This document shows positions 13,213 to 15,316 of a stretch of 15,316 bases of DNA, in pieces. Position 1 is the first letter of the stretch; each line of letters starts with the position of its first letter. The notes below the pieces were generated by a model. It was not told where the DNA came from. It did not search any database and worked only from the letters and a program-made list of their open reading frames with translations. Position numbers and translations under genes: made by a program. This DNA is from DATEPR01 sp036279295. GTDB taxonomy: Bacteria > Actinomycetota > Actinomycetes > Mycobacteriales > Pseudonocardiaceae. The stretch covers positions 1-15,316 of the forward strand of contig DASUJK010000427.1 of NCBI GenBank assembly GCA_036279295.1. The letters are read 5' to 3'.

Positions 13213-15316
13213 CTACACCAACCCGAGTCCGCGTGCGCGCCGGATGGCGTCGTTGCGGCGGTTGACGCCGAGCTTGCGCAACACGGCCCGCACGTGTGTC
13301 TTCACCGTGTTGACCGAGACGAACATGGTGCGGGCGATCTCCTCGGTGGACAGGAGCGTCGCCATGTTGACCAACACCTCGTGTTCGCGGGGGGTCAGCG
13401 GCTCGATGAGCGTGGGTTCGGATGGCTGCTCGGGTGACGGTTCGACGACGTCGCCGACGAGCCACGAGCGGTGGGCGGCCAGTTCCGGCGCATGCTGGAG
13501 CAGTCGGCGCAGCCGGGGTGGAGCGTCGACGATCGGGCGGCGGAGGTTCTCCGGTGCGGCAGCGGCGAGAGCGCGGCCCAGCGCCTGGGTGGCGAGTTCG
13601 GTTCGGCCCAGATCCAGTTCCTGGGCTGCCGCCCGCAACGAGGTGTCCACTCGGGCGGCCACGCTGTGCGCGGCCAGCGAGTCGTGTCGGGCATCGTTGC
13701 CGGTCAGCCACCGCGGCTGCGGCGCACCGACCGGTGCGATGGCCGGGAGCTGTCGGGAGCCGCGACGGTGCCGGTCACGGGCCACGGTCAGCGCGGCAGC
13801 CGCGAACGGGTCGTCACGTGCGGCGCAGTCTCCGCTGGATCGCAGGTACCGTCGGGCCGCGGTGTCGCACCGCTCGGTGTGGATCCACGCGAAGGCCGCG
13901 TCCACGACGGCCGGCCGGTCCTGCTCGGTCAGCCCTGCCTGCTCGGCCAGTTGTCTGGCCCGGCCCGCGAACCGGGTGGCCTGGCGGAGGTGGCCGTGGA
14001 TCGCGTGCAGCAGCGCGAGTTGGCCGAGTGTGCGGATCTTCAGGTGGTCCAGGCCGGCCGCGTCGACCGCCCGCAGTGTGTCGAGCAGCGAGTCCTCGGC
14101 GCCCGGCAGGTCACCGGACCACAGCAGTGCCTCGCCCTTGCTGATCAGCACGACCGCGAGCAGGTCCGGCGGTATCGGCCTGCCCTCCGCCACGAGTTCG
14201 GCCGCCAGCCCCGTCACGACCGTGACCGCGGCGACGGTCCGCTCGACATCCATCCGCGCCGCGGCGGTCATCGCCTCCAGCGCGGCAATACCCAGCCGGA
14301 CCGGCAGCGTGCCGCCCGTGTTGTGCGCATCGGCCTGCGACAGCTGCTGTGCGGAGGTCTGCTCGTCGTTGGCCGCCAGCGCCAGTGCCGCACGGACGAT
14401 CGCCGCTTCAGCACTGTCGACATCAGGCGGCATACGTTCGAACAGGTCGGCCAGTCCCACCGATCCGTCACCGGCCAGTAGCCGGCCGACCGCCAGATGC
14501 TCGACGACGAGGAGCGCCGCGCGTTCCCAGTCACCCGCCGCCGCGGCGTGGTCGACCGCCGCGACCGGCTCGTCGTTGGCCAGCAACCACTCCGCCGTCG
14601 TGCGGTGCAGGTCGGCGACCTGCCCGGCTGGCCGGCGGCGCAACTGGCCACGGAGCACCTCCCGGAACATCGGGTGGTAGCGGTAGCGGTTGTCCGACGC
14701 GGTGACGAAGGTGTTGGTGTCGGCCAGGGAACGCAACAGCCGCGCACTGTCGTCCCGGCCGCTCAGGGCCGTGGCCAGTTCCGCGGTCAGGACGTCCGCG
14801 ATGCTCGTGTGACGCAGGAACTCCTGGACACCGGCCGGTTGGCCGTCGAGGACCTCGGCGACGAAGTAGTCGGCGACGTCACCTGGATCGGTGCCGAGCC
14901 GCCGCACGATCCGGTCGGTGTCACAGGACGGTCGGCCGTGCAGCGCGAGCGCGGCCATCCGCAGGCCCGCGGCCCAGCCCTCGGTGCGTTCGACGAGCAG
15001 TTCCAGGCGGTTTCCATCGAGGTCCACCTGTTGTTCGGCCAGCAGCGTGGCCGCCTCCTCGGCCGTGAACGCCAGTTCGGCCATGTGTATCTCGGTCACC
15101 AGGCCGGCCAACCGGTAGCGGCGCAGTGACGGGGCCGCCAGCGCACGGCCGAGCATGATCACACGCAGTTGCGGCGTCGAGTGCCGGATCAGGAAGTCCA
15201 CACCAGCCATGACCTCGGCGGAAGCCAGATGGTCGGCGTTGTCCAGCACCAGCACCACTGGTTCGGCTTGTTGGGCCAGGTGCGCGGACAACAGGGTCAG
15301 CAGCGCGTCATCCACG
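13213..15316 (-). CDS. LuxR-family transcriptional regulator of the LAL/MalT type, N-terminus outside window
   Basis: The frame runs off the right edge, so about 700 C-terminal residues are seen. The first visible part is the end of the STAND/AAA-type ATPase module: a Walker B strand PVVLVLDNADHL (about 15229-15264) and the following VIMLGR segment. The Walker A loop lies outside the window. A long helical middle region (A/L-rich, TPR-like repeats) leads to a LuxR-type HTH at 13216-13398 with LTPREHEVL, EEIARTMFVSVNTVKTHVRAVLRKLG. Such proteins are nucleotide- and ligand-responsive activators. It is transcribed toward the DUF6325-ATPase pair but separated by 542 bases. It might control the neighbouring genes; the sequence does not show this. 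The visible GTG at 15313 is probably an internal valine codon. Confidence 0.92.
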   Translation of the reverse strand, partial: VDDALLTLLSAHLAQQAEPVVLVLDNADHLASAEVMAGVDFLIRHSTPQLRVIMLGRALAAPSLRRYRLAGLVTEIHMAELAFTAEEAATLLAEQQVDLDGNRLELLVERTEGWAAGLRMAALALHGRPSCDTDRIVRRLGTDPGDVADYFVAEVLDGQPAGVQEFLRHTSIADVLTAELATALSGRDDSARLLRSLADTNTFVTASDNRYRYHPMFREVLRGQLRRRPAGQVADLHRTTAEWLLANDEPVAAVDHAAAAGDWERAALLVVEHLAVGRLLAGDGSVGLADLFERMPPDVDSAEAAIVRAALALAANDEQTSAQQLSQADAHNTGGTLPVRLGIAALEAMTAAARMDVERTVAAVTVVTGLAAELVAEGRPIPPDLLAVVLISKGEALLWSGDLPGAEDSLLDTLRAVDAAGLDHLKIRTLGQLALLHAIHGHLRQATRFAGRARQLAEQAGLTEQDRPAVVDAAFAWIHTERCDTAARRYLRSSGDCAARDDPFAAAALTVARDRHRRGSRQLPAIAPVGAPQPRWLTGNDARHDSLAAHSVAARVDTSLRAAAQELDLGRTELATQALGRALAAAAPENLRRPIVDAPPRLRRLLQHAPELAAHRSWLVGDVVEPSPEQPSEPTLIEPLTPREHEVLVNMATLLSTEEIARTMFVSVNTVKTHVRAVLRKLGVNRRNDAIRRARGLGLV

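Noticed and set aside
12515..14680. A 721-codon plus-strand open frame across the non-coding region and the LuxR-type gene
   Set aside because: Ser/Arg/Ala-rich composition with no motifs. It is the antisense of a well-supported LuxR-family gene and an effect of high GC.
1..15316. Insertion sequence, transposase, tRNA or attachment site to explain the gene erosion
   Set aside because: No transposase motifs, tRNA cloverleaf or long terminal repeats were seen at any of the junctions.

Overview
The window is high-GC DNA with GTG/ATG starts and actinobacterial gene families throughout. The best fit is a filamentous actinomycete, probably Pseudonocardiaceae (Amycolatopsis or Kibdelosporangium type); the family level is inference from protein style, not from a marker gene. 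Its content resembles the hypoxia/dormancy (DosR-type) islands of mycobacteria and streptomycetes: two Acg-family flavin nitroreductase-like proteins, an Rv1733c-like two-helix membrane protein, a CBS-BON protein, a short ribosome hibernation factor, a P2-type cation ATPase, a DUF6325 protein and a Pat-like acyl-CoA synthetase/acetyltransferase. No DosR/DosS pair and no universal stress protein is in the window.

Layout. 109-2799 (+) encodes the GNAT plus ADP-forming acyl-CoA synthetase fusion. It ends at a 14-bp perfect hairpin shared with the convergent CBS-CBS-BON gene (2851-3552, -). 3645-4176 (+) is a decayed zinc alcohol dehydrogenase that has lost its Rossmann domain. 4187-5827 (-) is a two-gene operon of the Rv1733c-like protein followed by an Acg-like protein. 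6053-6492 holds a 3'-truncated 2-oxoacid:ferredoxin oxidoreductase gamma gene fused head-on to the first ~20 codons of a second zinc alcohol dehydrogenase. 6733-8279 (+) carries a second Acg-like gene, an HPF-like gene and an overlapping 59-aa acidic protein. 8394-9383 looks like a scar: a 5'-truncated membrane-protein gene on the minus strand abuts plus-strand gene remains. 9399-12670 (-) is a DUF6325 gene followed by the P-type ATPase. 12671-13212 is non-coding with two strong hairpins. 13213 to the right edge (-) is the C-terminal part of a large LuxR-family (LAL/MalT-like) regulator.

Working together (inference): the intact genes suit a low-oxygen or stationary-phase programme of ribosome protection, ion homeostasis, acyl-CoA or protein-acetylation control and flavin sequestration. 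Three or four partial matches to the mycobacterial DosR palindrome lie upstream of the dormancy-type genes. At least three separate gene-loss events suggest that this island is being eroded or rearranged: the fermentative/pyruvate-oxidising enzymes have been lost, while the protective proteins remain intact.
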